NCBI GenBank assembly: GCA_963728935.1
Contig: CAVSMC010000005.1
Coordinates: forward strand, 1 to 64,000
DNA from: CAVSMC01 sp963728935
GTDB lineage: Bacteria; Pseudomonadota; Gammaproteobacteria; Burkholderiales; Casimicrobiaceae
Direction: 5' to 3'
DNA length: 64,000 nucleotides
Shown piece after piece: positions 43,404-51,644 of the stretch (its first letter is position 1; each line of letters begins with the position of its first letter). Made by a program: the position numbers and the translations under genes. Under the pieces are notes generated by a model that saw nothing but the letters and a program-made list of their open reading frames with translations, did not search any database and had not been told where the DNA came from.

Positions 43404-44210
43404 GTTCGAGATTGCCACCCGATGGGTGTAGCGCGACAGATAGGCGAGCACCGCGGCTGGCCCAGCGAAGGGACGCTTGGCGTAGACGACCCATTCACAC
43501 TGGCGCAGCGGCGCGAGCCATTGGGCGAACGCGCGCGCATCGGCAAGCGCTGCCTCTTCGCCGAAGAATTGCAGCCGACCGCCGCGGTGTGCGGCGGCGA
43601 GTTCTTCGAGGAAGCGGCGGCGGAATAGCCGCGAGAGCACACGCACCGGAAGGAAGAACCCCGGTCGACAACGGATCCAGCGCTCGCCATGGAGCGAGAG
43701 CCCACCGCCGGGCACGATGCCGTGCACATGCGGATGGTGGGTGAGCGCCGAACCCCAGGTGTGCAGGACCAACGTCACGCCGACCTGCGCGCCGAGATGT
43801 TTCGGATCGGCAGCGATGGTGCGTAGCGTCTGCGCAGCGACCGCGAACAGCAGGTCGTAGATGACGGCCTTGTTGTAGTACGCGATGGCGGCGATCGGCG
43901 CGGGCAGCGTGAACACCAGATGGTAGTAGTCGACTGGCAGCAGATCGGCCTGCCGCGCTTCGAGCCAGCGACGAGCCGCGCGCGCCTGGCACTTCGGGCA
44001 GTGCCGGTTGCGGCAGGAGTTGTAAGCGATCTGCAGCTGCGCGCAGGCATCGCAACGCAGTACGTGTCCCCCCAGCGCCGCGCTGCGGCACTGTTCGATG
44101 GCGGACATCACCTTGAGCTGCCCGAGACTCAGGTGGCCTTGCTGCGCTTGCCGCCAGGCCGGCCCGTGGGCGCGGAAGATATCCGCGACCTCGAGCGCCG
44201 CGCGCCCCAT
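43404..44210 (-). pseudogene. IS91-family transposase, N-terminal part
   Basis: 269 codons from MGRAALEVADIFRAHGPA. A zinc-ribbon region (CDACAQLQIAYNSCRNRHCPKC) is followed by DYYHLVFTLPAPIAAI and HHPHVHGIVPGGG, the HUH-like metal-binding motif of rolling-circle transposases. The C-terminal catalytic tyrosines lie near RYTHRVAISN, where the IS3-family element interrupts. The next part continues in frame at 42132. Overlap with the recombinase stop is 10 bases short of contact; both belong to one unit. Confidence 0.88.
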
Positions 44211-44219
44211 CGGGCGGCG

Positions 44220-45095
44220 CTACGCGGCTACCGTGTGCTCCAGCGGACTGATCACCTCGCGTAGCAGGTCGGTGGCGACCTGCGCATAGAGAGCCGTGGT
44301 CTCCAACTTCTTGTGACCGAGCAGCACCTGGATCACGCGGATGTCGACCTTCTGTTCCAGCAGGTGCGTGGCGAAGCTATGCCGCAGCGTGTGCATCGAC
44401 ACTCGCTTGTCGATACCGGCCGCCACCGCCGCCTCATGGATGGCACGATTGAGCTGGCGCGGGGTGACTGGATCGAGCGGATTCATGCCGGGGAACAGCC
44501 ACCCGCCGTCGAGCATCTTCCCTTGCGCCCGCGCTACTCGCCACCAGGTGCGCAACCGCTCGAGCAGCAGCGGCGGCAGCATCGCGTAGCGATCCTTGCG
44601 CCCCTTCCCCTGCTCGATGCGCAGCGTCATGCGCTGGCTGTCGATGTCGCTAACCTTCAGCGCCACCACCTCGCTCGCCCGCAGGCCCGCACCATAGGCG
44701 ACCGACAGCGCCGTCTGGTGCTTGAGGTTAGATGCCGCCGCGATCAGTCGCGCGACTTCATCGCGGCTTAACACCACCGGCAGCGTGCGCGGCAAGCGCA
44801 CCGGCTGCATCTTCGCCATCAGCTCGCCCTGGCCGAGCGTGACCTCGAAGAAGAACTTCAGTGCGGTGATCGCGGCGTTGAGCGAGACCGGCGATGTGCC
44901 GCTATCGACCAGGTGCAACTGAAAACGCCGCAGGTCCTCGACCGTGGCGGTGTCCGGCGCGCGTCCGACAAACGCGCTGAACCGTCGTACCCAGCGAATG
45001 TAGTGGCTCTGCGTCTTCTCCGACAGCTTGCGCATGCGCATGTCGTCGATCATGCGCTGGCGCAACGGCGAGATGCTCCGAGCTGATGCGTCCAT
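44220..45095 (-). CDS. IS91-associated tyrosine recombinase
   Basis: 291 residues. SAM-like N-terminal domain (LSEKTQSHYIRWVRRFSAF), then the catalytic domain with Arg in GAGLRASEVVALK, HTLRHSFATHLLE (H-x-x-R), LLGHKKLETTALYAQV (His and the nucleophilic Tyr). It is a close relative of the XerC/D-like recombinases carried by many IS91-type elements. It may process the element or nearby targets. Intact, and upstream of the transposase on the same strand. Confidence 0.92.
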   Translation of the reverse strand: MDASARSISPLRQRMIDDMRMRKLSEKTQSHYIRWVRRFSAFVGRAPDTATVEDLRRFQLHLVDSGTSPVSLNAAITALKFFFEVTLGQGELMAKMQPVRLPRTLPVVLSRDEVARLIAAASNLKHQTALSVAYGAGLRASEVVALKVSDIDSQRMTLRIEQGKGRKDRYAMLPPLLLERLRTWWRVARAQGKMLDGGWLFPGMNPLDPVTPRQLNRAIHEAAVAAGIDKRVSMHTLRHSFATHLLEQKVDIRVIQVLLGHKKLETTALYAQVATDLLREVISPLEHTVAA

Positions 45096-45383
45096 GGCTC
45101 TGCTCCTGTTGAGATCCGAGGCGGCTTGCCTCGTGTCGCAACATAAGCAGATCCATGATCCCGGCTCACCACCGTACCGTGGCCGGGCCGAAGCTCAAGA
45201 ATTACCGCGCGAGCGGTTTAGTCCATTGGCCGAAAGCGCCAGTTGAAGCGCCGGATTTGAACGGCTGGTGTCGCGTCATTGCTGCCCTTGGCAGCGGGAA
45301 GCTAACGACAGCAACGGTGTCGGTGCCGGCCGTTCACTATGACTTCGGATGTGGCCGGGCAGTGTCCGTACGGTCAAATACTA

Positions 45384-45638
45384 TCAGGACACATCACGCC
45401 GTTCGTGCTCTTTCACATACATGCGGAGCGCCTTCCGAAAGAGGTCCGCCTCCTCCCAACCCGAGCTCGCCATCCATAGGAACGCTATCGTTGCGAGGCC
45501 TAACACAACCGCCAAGATTGGCTCAAAACGGTCCGCGAAGTACAGGGCACCAAAGAACACTAGGCCGCCCACGAGGCAGCCACAGAAAAGAAGCCACCCT
45601 GCCAACAGCAATTTGTGGGAAGTGCCATATCGTTTCAT
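45384..45638 (-). CDS. Small two-helix membrane protein
   Basis: 84 residues from the ATG at 45638 (MKRYGTSHKLLLAGWLLF), with GGTGGG as ribosome site. Two adjacent hydrophobic helices (LLAGWLLFCGCLVGGLVFFGALYFA and ILAVVLGLATIAFLWM) are followed by a charged tail (EEADLFRKALRMYVKEHERR). An open extension to 45704 is less likely. Family not recognised. Lower GC than most neighbours. It is divergent from the S49 peptidase gene, about 190 bases away. The stretch 45171-45383 is upstream flank of the IS91 element with no gene seen. Confidence 0.6.
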   Translation of the reverse strand: MKRYGTSHKLLLAGWLLFCGCLVGGLVFFGALYFADRFEPILAVVLGLATIAFLWMASSGWEEADLFRKALRMYVKEHERRDVS

Positions 45639-45825
45639 CGCCCACCTCGTGCGAGACGGAGACTCGCGAGCAACATTAGGTCTTGGACACCGGGCTGTCA
45701 ACATCCCATGGAAGCTGGTCTGTTAAGCCAGTCGTTTTCATACAGCTTTTCGGGTGGTATCGCCGGACAGCTGGGCATATACGGTAATTCATCGTCGGCG
45801 CAAAGAGACAGACCGAGGCTGAGAA

Positions 45826-46839
45826 ATGGATTCATCGGCGGCGCACCCTTCCGACCAAGCTTCCACACTTCCCGAGAGACTTCTCGAGGAATTGCTGACC
45901 GAATTGCGGGCCGACCGAGAACACCTCCGCGCGGAACATCGCGAGCTCGTCAGGGAGCGCCGCAGCGAACGACGCTGGAAGGTTCTGTTCCAGCTCCTGC
46001 TCTTCGGTGGACCCGTTCTATTTGGCATTGCTTATCTTCTCTTCTTTACCTCGGCGATGGGGTTCCAATGGGGACCCTTTGGCAGTGTCGTAGGCGTGGT
46101 GCATATCGATGGCGCCATCACGCCGACGGGCGCCGCTTCCGCCAAGCGGATCGTGCCCATGATCGAGAAGGCGTTCACCTACCCGAACGTGAAGGCGATC
46201 GTGGTCTCCATCGATAGCCCTGGCGGCGCAGCGGCTGAAGCGGAACGCATCTATCGGGCCATTGATAGCCTTCGGAAGAAGCATGACAAGCCTGTCGTTT
46301 CGATTATCAACAACGTGGGAGCGTCCGCGGCCTACATGATCGCAATGCACACCGACAGAATCTACGCCGCCAAGTACAGCCTCGTCGGATCCATCGGCAC
46401 GATGATCGACGGCTGGGACGTGCACAAGGCGATGGAGCGATTCGACGTGGCGCAGCGCGTGTACGCGTCCGGCAAACTCAAGTCGATGCTGAGCCCATTT
46501 CTTCCGATGTCCAAGGAAGCGGAGGACAAGGCTAGAGAACTCGTGAACCAGGGAGGCGCGATCTTCCTGGCCGATCTGAAGGCGACCCGCGGCACGCTGC
46601 TCAAGCCCGGCATCGAGTACGGCAGCGGCGAAATCTGGGCGGGCGAAGAGGCGAAGGTCATTGGACTGGTCGACGAGATCGCGACGTTGGACGAAGTCGT
46701 GTCCGCGAAGTGGGGTATCAAGACCTACGACTTTGGTCCGGGCCAGGAGAGCTTCGGGCCATGGTCTTCGAGTTTCGAGGGCTTCGTCCACTCGCTCGCC
46801 GACGCACTGGTCGCGCGCCTCTCGCCCCAGCTGCACTGA
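45826..46839 (+). CDS. S49-family (SppA-like) membrane serine peptidase
   Basis: 337 residues. A charged, helical N-terminus (ELLTELRADREHLRAEHREL) precedes one membrane helix (WKVLFQLLLFGGPVLFGIAYLLFF). The peptidase domain has VVSIDSPGGAAAEAERIY, the nucleophile in NNVGASAAYMIAM (Ser about residue 167) and the likely general-base Lys in SGKLKSMLSPFLPM (about residue 219). SppA-like enzymes cut signal-peptide remnants and membrane proteins. S49 peptidases occur in conjugative elements; the substrate here is unknown. Its 3' end overlaps the opposite-strand nuclease frame as written. Confidence 0.88.
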   Translation: MDSSAAHPSDQASTLPERLLEELLTELRADREHLRAEHRELVRERRSERRWKVLFQLLLFGGPVLFGIAYLLFFTSAMGFQWGPFGSVVGVVHIDGAITPTGAASAKRIVPMIEKAFTYPNVKAIVVSIDSPGGAAAEAERIYRAIDSLRKKHDKPVVSIINNVGASAAYMIAMHTDRIYAAKYSLVGSIGTMIDGWDVHKAMERFDVAQRVYASGKLKSMLSPFLPMSKEAEDKARELVNQGGAIFLADLKATRGTLLKPGIEYGSGEIWAGEEAKVIGLVDEIATLDEVVSAKWGIKTYDFGPGQESFGPWSSSFEGFVHSLADALVARLSPQLH

Positions 46840-47458
46840 GCGGATCGAGGTCGAGCGCGGACCCCACCGTTCGGGGCGTCATCTCGCTGGGTTTGACCGA
46901 GGACCCGCGATCGCGACGCAGGATCTCCGGCTGGCAGCTCGCAGCGTAAGCGCAAGCGTGGCAGAGGTGCACGTCGTTTGCCTTCTGTGCAACGGCTGAT
47001 CCGAGCAGCAGTTGGTGATATCGCCGCTTGAGCGCAACCAGTTCCACTTCGTGAAGCAGCGATACCGAAATGGGAGTGCGTTGCCCACTTGCCGGATGCT
47101 CGACAACGACAAAGCCTTGCTCCGAAACCTGTCGCCCGGAGCCACGTTCGATCGCGAGCCTCTGCGCCGACAGTTCGACCACGTCGGATCGATACGCCCG
47201 GGGACGGAACCGACGCTTGAGCTCGGTGAGCACAAGAACGCCATCCGGCATCGCGTAGGCTCGATCGATCTTCGCGAACAACGAGAACGGCCGCTTGGTG
47301 TGGAACACGCGCTCGGCGAATTCGAGACGGGCGCCCTTCAGCTGCTCGGGCAGCGACGCGCGCTCGCGGCGCTGGAGCCGCCGTCGACGGCATGCGACCC
47401 CCAAGGCCAAAGCCAGAACTGCGCCCAGAATCGCGAAGAGATAGACCTCTGCGATCAT
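46718..47458 (-). CDS. Cas4/RecB-like PD-(D/E)XK nuclease domain protein
   Basis: Starts at ATG 47458 (MIAEVYLFAILGAVLALALG, an N-terminal membrane anchor). The core shows FAKIDRAYAMPDGVLVLTELKRR, in which Asp and ExK fit PD-(D/E)XK motifs II and III, followed by a QxxxY-like segment and a cysteine cluster VHLCHACAYAASC as in Cas4. As written the frame runs 120 bases into the 3' end of the S49 gene on the other strand; a one-base change near 46900 would end it at 46879, which seems more natural. The ATG overlaps the stop of the CFI-box gene (ATGA). Confidence 0.65.
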   Translation of the reverse strand: MIAEVYLFAILGAVLALALGVACRRRRLQRRERASLPEQLKGARLEFAERVFHTKRPFSLFAKIDRAYAMPDGVLVLTELKRRFRPRAYRSDVVELSAQRLAIERGSGRQVSEQGFVVVEHPASGQRTPISVSLLHEVELVALKRRYHQLLLGSAVAQKANDVHLCHACAYAASCQPEILRRDRGSSVKPSEMTPRTVGSALDLDPLSAAGARGARPVRRRASGRSPRNSKTMARSSPGPDQSRRS

Positions 47459-47955
47459 CGCGCGTAACGCAAGGCGTAGCTCGCGGTCGCGACTACCGGC
47501 GCGAGCAACAGTTTCGCGGCCAGCCGGGCACGTGGACGGGAAGCGAGGTAGGCGGCGATCGCCGGAGAGATCCGATAGTAGGCGCGGATCAGCGCGCGGC
47601 CCCACGGATGCCGACGCAAGACTGCATCCCTGAAAGATCGCAGCAGCTCGGTTTCGCGCGCGCGCTCGCCCCAGAGCTCGGTCGCGATGAAGCACCACGG
47701 TTTTGTGTCGGACGAGATCACGCGCGGATTGAGCACGAAGGCCTCGCGCAGGTAACGTATATGGCCCTCGTTGCCATCGCGGATGCGTTCGCGCTGTGCG
47801 GCGGTAAGCTGTTCGCCGTAGCGCTTCTCGTACACGAGCTTCTGCTCGCACGTCGTCATCTTGGCGAGATCGCTCGCCCTGACCGCCCGCAAAGCCTTTC
47901 GTCGCCGCATCGCGATTCGTCGCTCCGCCGCACGAGGTCGACCGGAAATCTTCAT
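47455..47955 (-). CDS. CFI-box protein with RecB-like N-terminus
   Basis: 166 residues. The N-terminal part (RASDLAKMTTCEQKLVYEKRYG, then RDGNEGHIRYLREAF) resembles the helical start of Cas4/RecB nucleases, including the His that belongs to motif I. The C-terminal part is a CFI box, KPWCFIATELWG, followed by LLRSFRDAVLRRHPWGRALI and AYYRISPAIAAYL, seen in many proteins of unknown role. It overlaps both neighbours by 4 bases (ATGA), so translation is coupled with the ParR-like protein and the nuclease. Splitting of a nuclease domain between this gene and the next is inference. Confidence 0.6.
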   Translation of the reverse strand: MKISGRPRAAERRIAMRRRKALRAVRASDLAKMTTCEQKLVYEKRYGEQLTAAQRERIRDGNEGHIRYLREAFVLNPRVISSDTKPWCFIATELWGERARETELLRSFRDAVLRRHPWGRALIRAYYRISPAIAAYLASRPRARLAAKLLLAPVVATASYALRYAR

Positions 47956-48251
47956 CCGCGCTCGGGCTCGTCGACCTCGTCGAGCAACTCGTCCGACAGG
48001 TCCGGCAAACGCCTGCGATTGCGCGGCTCAGCGACCACGTTCCCCGTCATGGGCGACGGCAACATCTCGCCAGTGCTGACCCGAGATTCGATCAGGAGTC
48101 CGATCGTGGCCAGCGTGACGAGCCGGGCGTGCCTCAACTTGCCCTTGGGCAGGCCGAGCAGGTCGCCGACGAGGAGCGCATTTTCCGAAGCGCACAGTCG
48201 AAAGTTCAGGCGGACGCGCTTTCCATCTTCTTCGGAGCGTGGGTACTGCAT
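47952..48251 (-). CDS. ParR-like small partner of the actin homologue
   Basis: 99 residues directly after the ParM-like gene (3 bases apart), starting MQYPRSEEDGKRVRLNFRLC. It has a short strand and helices (LPKGKLRHARLVTLATIGLLIE) that could form a ribbon-helix-helix, and an acidic tail (LPDLSDELLDEVDEPE). In ParM-type systems the second gene encodes the centromere-binding adaptor. No sequence family is recognised, so the assignment rests on position, size and layout. Its stop overlaps the next start. Confidence 0.55.
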   Translation of the reverse strand: MQYPRSEEDGKRVRLNFRLCASENALLVGDLLGLPKGKLRHARLVTLATIGLLIESRVSTGEMLPSPMTGNVVAEPRNRRRLPDLSDELLDEVDEPERG

Positions 48252-48254
48252 GGT

Positions 48255-49292
48255 CTACGCTCCTTGAGATGTCGCGCTCTCGGGATTGATCGCCCTCATC
48301 CGCTCCCCCTGGGCCCACTTCCATAGCCCGTATCGTGCGAAGCCGCGCACATTCGCGTACAGCCCATCGCGTCCCTCCTGGATGTCGTGGTGTGGAAAGG
48401 CCGAGCGAATCGCTTCCTTGAAGAAGAACGCGGCACCTCCGCTCACGATGATGTTGTCGATGTCGCTCGCATCCTGAACGTAGCGGCGCATATCGGTGAC
48501 GGCGTCCTGCGCAATCTTGCGCACCATGGGGAGGTACGGAGCGAGATCGAAATCCTTGCCGCACACCTGTGGGTTCGTGCGCGTGCGTAGCGCGACATCG
48601 AGACGCTCGTAGTCCTGATATTGAACGTCGAAGCGTTTGCCAATCTCCCCCGCCAGAGTGCGGAGGACGTCGTAGATGCCGCGGTTCGTGGCGTGGCTCC
48701 TCCGCTCGATGATCTTGATGCCTTGGGTCACCAGCCAGTCGAACGTCCGAGCGCCGCAATCGATGATGAGATTGCGCTGACTGCGCATCGCTAACGATTG
48801 GGCATCGGCAACCGCGAAATCCATCAGTGCGCCATGCGGCTGCGCGAGCACCTTGACCTCCTTCACCACGACCGTCTTGCCCGACATAATCGGCTGCTCG
48901 CCGCTGAGGCGTTTAGCGAGCGCGAGCCGACGCATGTTGAACGTGGTCACCGGAAGCCCGACGACAAGCAGATCGATCGACGTCACCTTCATGAGTGCGA
49001 GGGCGCCACGCACCAACGCGAGATACTCGTCGCTCAGGCAGTAGTCGTCATCCATGCTGTGGCTGGGCTCGCCTCCGTGAGCCAGCAAGGCATCGGGGCC
49101 CACTTCGTAGGTGAGTCCGTTGACGTCGACCAGAACGGTTTGCCGTCGCCCCGAGAAGGCCTCCGACAGGCTCTGGCCGGTAGCGAGTGGCGCACAGGCG
49201 GGAAACACCCGGCACGCGATCTCGACGTCGGTATCGAAGACCCATTTGACGTTCTTGTGGCCGACGTCGATCGCTCGGATGATGGCGGGCAT
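48255..49292 (-). CDS. parM: ParM/StbA-like plasmid-segregation actin homologue
   Basis: 345 residues from the ATG at 49292 (MPAIIRAIDVGHKNVKWVF), with GAGGGACC before it. Actin-fold motifs: phosphate 1 AIDVGHKNVKW, phosphate 2 NLIIDCGARTFDWLV, and adenosine IIVSGGAAFFFKEAIR. ParM forms filaments that push DNA copies apart. The R391/SXT family also carries a ParM-type segregation operon. Open sequence upstream to 49637 lacks a better start. The repeat array at 49391-49482 is directly upstream, as expected for a ParR-bound centromere and operator. Confidence 0.9.
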   Translation of the reverse strand: MPAIIRAIDVGHKNVKWVFDTDVEIACRVFPACAPLATGQSLSEAFSGRRQTVLVDVNGLTYEVGPDALLAHGGEPSHSMDDDYCLSDEYLALVRGALALMKVTSIDLLVVGLPVTTFNMRRLALAKRLSGEQPIMSGKTVVVKEVKVLAQPHGALMDFAVADAQSLAMRSQRNLIIDCGARTFDWLVTQGIKIIERRSHATNRGIYDVLRTLAGEIGKRFDVQYQDYERLDVALRTRTNPQVCGKDFDLAPYLPMVRKIAQDAVTDMRRYVQDASDIDNIIVSGGAAFFFKEAIRSAFPHHDIQEGRDGLYANVRGFARYGLWKWAQGERMRAINPESATSQGA

Positions 49293-49390
49293 GGCGGTCC
49301 CTCGGGACGTGAGGACGTCTGCCACGGTAAGGCCGCGTCCCCAAGCGGTCCACCCGCTAAGCTTTGCGAAACGGCGCACGTTAATGGACC

Positions 49391-49482
49391 AGGTGTTCCC
49401 CAGAACACCTGGGGAACACCTTTTCGTATCGGACGCGCCTTTCAAGGCGCCAGGTGTTCTGCAGGTGTTCCCCAGAACACCT
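49391..49482. repeat. Mirror-symmetric array of AGGTGTTC octamers (centromere/operator candidate)
   Basis: Six copies of AGGTGTTC or its complement GAACACCT: forward at 49391, 49452, 49463 and reverse at 49403, 49414, 49475. Two form AGGTGTTC-N4-GAACACCT palindromes (49391-49410, 49463-49482). Adjacent same-direction copies are 11 bases apart, one helical turn. The six positions are exactly symmetric about 49436.5. It lies 99 bases upstream of the parM ATG. Known ParR centromeres consist of 11-base spaced repeats around the promoter. Confidence 0.85.
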
Positions 49483-50577
49483 CTTTGCGCGAAAGGGCTC
49501 AATGCGCAGCGCCACCGCTCTGCGCGCATTCCGCAACGACGGCGTGCCCCGGTACGCATGCGCGGACACATCGGATCGCGGTTGCTGTCAACGCCGCGCG
49601 AGCCGTCGGGCACTGATCCCACCGCAACGCCGCGCACCCTTCCCAGCTTGAGGTATCACGAAACCCGCACGATGCAAGGGCTCGTGCGCGGTTTTCCGGC
49701 TTATCACCGCTTACGCGGACGCGGTAAACGCGCGCGGCCTTCGACAGAATTTGCGCAACAATGGTTGACAGCGTAGCCGCAGTGTGCGCAAATGACGTCA
49801 TTCGCGCCGGACCCCCATCCGGGCACGCATCAAAGTGCGAAGGGGCGTTACAGGAAACGACACCTGCGTGCGGCCGGTCTTCGAATCGGCCGTGAAGAGA
49901 AGTCAGGCTCGAGCCGCGGTCGCTGAACCGCAGCATGAGTCCACAAGGCGGGCCTCGAGCCCGCCGACCCGTGAGAGCCTCGTCTACGGGGCAGCGAGCG
50001 TCGCCTCTTCTCGGGCGGCGCATCAGCAAATCGCGGTCGCCCTGTGGCGGCTGCGTTCCATCGACTGGAGCTACCTGCGTACGCTCGCGCGATTTTCTTG
50101 CGCGACGCGGCGCGCCCGGCGTCTATGGCGTCGGCCGCCTCGCTTAGTACGTAACGGACTCGCGCGCTCTGATGGCAGGAGCGTTAGGGATTGGCCGGGT
50201 AGCTCTGCGGATCAAACACCAGGTACCTGGGTCCCGGCTTGACGCCTGGGATGCTGAGCCGGCGCCAGACGCCGGTTCATCCGCGCTCGCGGACGCATGC
50301 ATTGCGCAGAAATGGGCGTGCATGTGGCTGGCTCATTTTAACGAGAACTGCCATCCGCCTCCTGGCGGTAGACCTGATCCCTTCCCTCGCTTGCGCTGCA
50401 TGGGTGCGCGCGAAGCGAGGCAGAAGCAGCCGCACCCATCGGCGCTCGCGTGACGGAGGCCCACGCACGAGCGCAGCAAAGTGGCCTCCGCGTATCGAGC
50501 GATACGTCGTCGCGACTGGCGTGCCGCAGCAGCCGATGGCGATTTCAGGCCATCGGAGCTCAGTGGACTGAGGCGCC
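49483..50577. other. Long gap between partition operon and recombinase; no gene supported
   Basis: No frame has family motifs or a credible start, though several are open on both strands because of GC. The first 300 bases may hold the partition promoter and the element near 49750. Between 49800 and 50577 I see no repeats, no tRNA-like cloverleaf and no terminator. A part of the stretch (50430-50577) should contain the promoter of the recombinase gene. Confidence 0.4.
49750..49792. promoter_or_regulatory. Inverted repeat enclosing a TTGACA -35-like box
   Basis: TTTGCGCA (49750-49757) and TGCGCAAA (49785-49792) form a perfect 8-base inverted repeat with a 27-base spacer holding TTGACA at 49765-49770. 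A TGACGTCA palindrome follows at 49793. A weak -10 (GCAAAT, 49788) would lie 17 bases downstream, on the plus strand. It looks like a regulated promoter, but no gene directly downstream is evident. Confidence 0.35.
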
Positions 50578-51640
50578 ATGCACAAGGACCTGTGGAGAGT
50601 ACTCAAGAGCGACCGGCTTCCCTGGCGCGACGAACTCGCGCGAATCGTCGGTCATTTCAATCGCAAGCACGCGATCAAAGACAAGGACGTGTCGCACAAG
50701 ACGAGGGAGGATCGCAGAGAGTTCTACTTCGCGTTCTTTTCCGAATTGCGTGGCAACGCCGGCGCGAACATGCGCGTGCGGCCGCACAATCTCGGCAATC
50801 GGCACATCGCGTATATGGTCCGCCGCTGGGTCGCGCGCGGGCTCGAGCCCGGTACGATCCAGCTCTACCTCTCTTACCTGCGAACCTTCGCCGAGTGGAT
50901 CGGCCACCCCGGGATGGTGTTGCCGGCCGAGAAGTACGTCGATGACCCCGCGCGGGTGGAACGTTCCTACGCGGCCGCCACCGACAAGAGCTGGTCGGCT
51001 CACGCGATCGCGCCCGATGCCAAGATCGCGGAGGTCGCGGCCTTCGATCGCTACGTCGGCTGCCAGCTCCTGATGGCGCTCCGATTCAACCTGCGCGTCA
51101 AGGAAACCATCATGTGCGCTCCGCACACCGCGGAGGTCGACGGCCAGCTCGAGGTGAAGCGCGGTACCAAGGGTGGCCGGCAGCGCTTTGTGCCGATCGA
51201 CACGCCGGAAAAGCGCACCGCACTCGAAGCGGCCAAGCGCTGCGTCGAAAGCAAGAGCGCCCATCTCGGTCGCCCCGGCAAGACGCTCGAGCAGAACCTC
51301 GAGCGCTTTCGCTACGTGATGAGGAAGTTCGGCATCACCAAGGCGATGCTCGGCGTCACCGCGCACGGCTTGCGACACGAATACGCGAACGATCGCTATG
51401 AGCGCTTCGCCGGCGTGGCCTCGCCGGTGCGCGGCGGTCCAGCGATCGAGCGCGAGGAGGACCGTGCGGCGCGCCTGCGGCTCGCCGAGGAGCTCGGACA
51501 CTCCCGCGAAAACATCTCTTGCGCCTACGTCGGAAAGGTATTGCGACGAACCCCGCGCCATCGCCGCGAAGAGCGCCGTGGAGACACGCTCGTCAGTCGC
51601 GGTCTCTGCCGAAACCTCCGGCGATCGCCGGAAGGACTGA
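50578..51640 (+). pseudogene. Tyrosine recombinase (Integrase_1-like), late frame break
   Basis: Starts MHKDLWRVLKSDRLPWRDEL. A SAM-like N-terminal region (NRHIAYMVRRWVARGLEPGT, LSYLRTFAEWIG) precedes the catalytic domain: Arg in LLMALRFNLRVKETIM, HGLRHEYANDRY with the H-x-x-R, and LGHSRENISCAYVG with His and the nucleophilic Tyr. After the catalytic Tyr a frame change near 51545 separates a C-terminal tail (PRAIAAKSAVETRSS to the stop at 51640); as written the frame continues to 51915 over the next gene. The catalytic core is intact. Family members are typical of integrative elements and may be the element's own integrase or a passenger. Confidence 0.8.
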
Positions 51641-51644
51641 CGCC

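Larger units (their letters stand above)
41400..45170 (-). mobile_element. IS91-family rolling-circle element with tyrosine recombinase, interrupted
   Basis: The element carries, on the minus strand, a tyrosine recombinase (44220-45095) and a Y2 rolling-circle transposase whose gene is split by the IS3-family insertion. IS91-type elements often carry this integrase-transposase pair. They lack inverted repeats and make no target duplication, so the ends cannot be fixed from sequence alone; the limits given are from the change in GC and the coding content. Flanks are the HEPN/Toprim island on one side and the small membrane protein gene on the other. Confidence 0.75.

Noticed and set aside
49835..50242. 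A 135-codon plus-strand gene in the long gap
   Set aside because: Arg/Ala/Ser-rich composition with no ribosome site or motif; not distinguishable from chance opening.
50160..50290. A tRNA-like stretch (GTAGCTC and paired GC-rich arms) as an attachment site
   Set aside because: No consistent acceptor stem, anticodon arm or TTC loop could be folded, and no direct repeat marks an att site.
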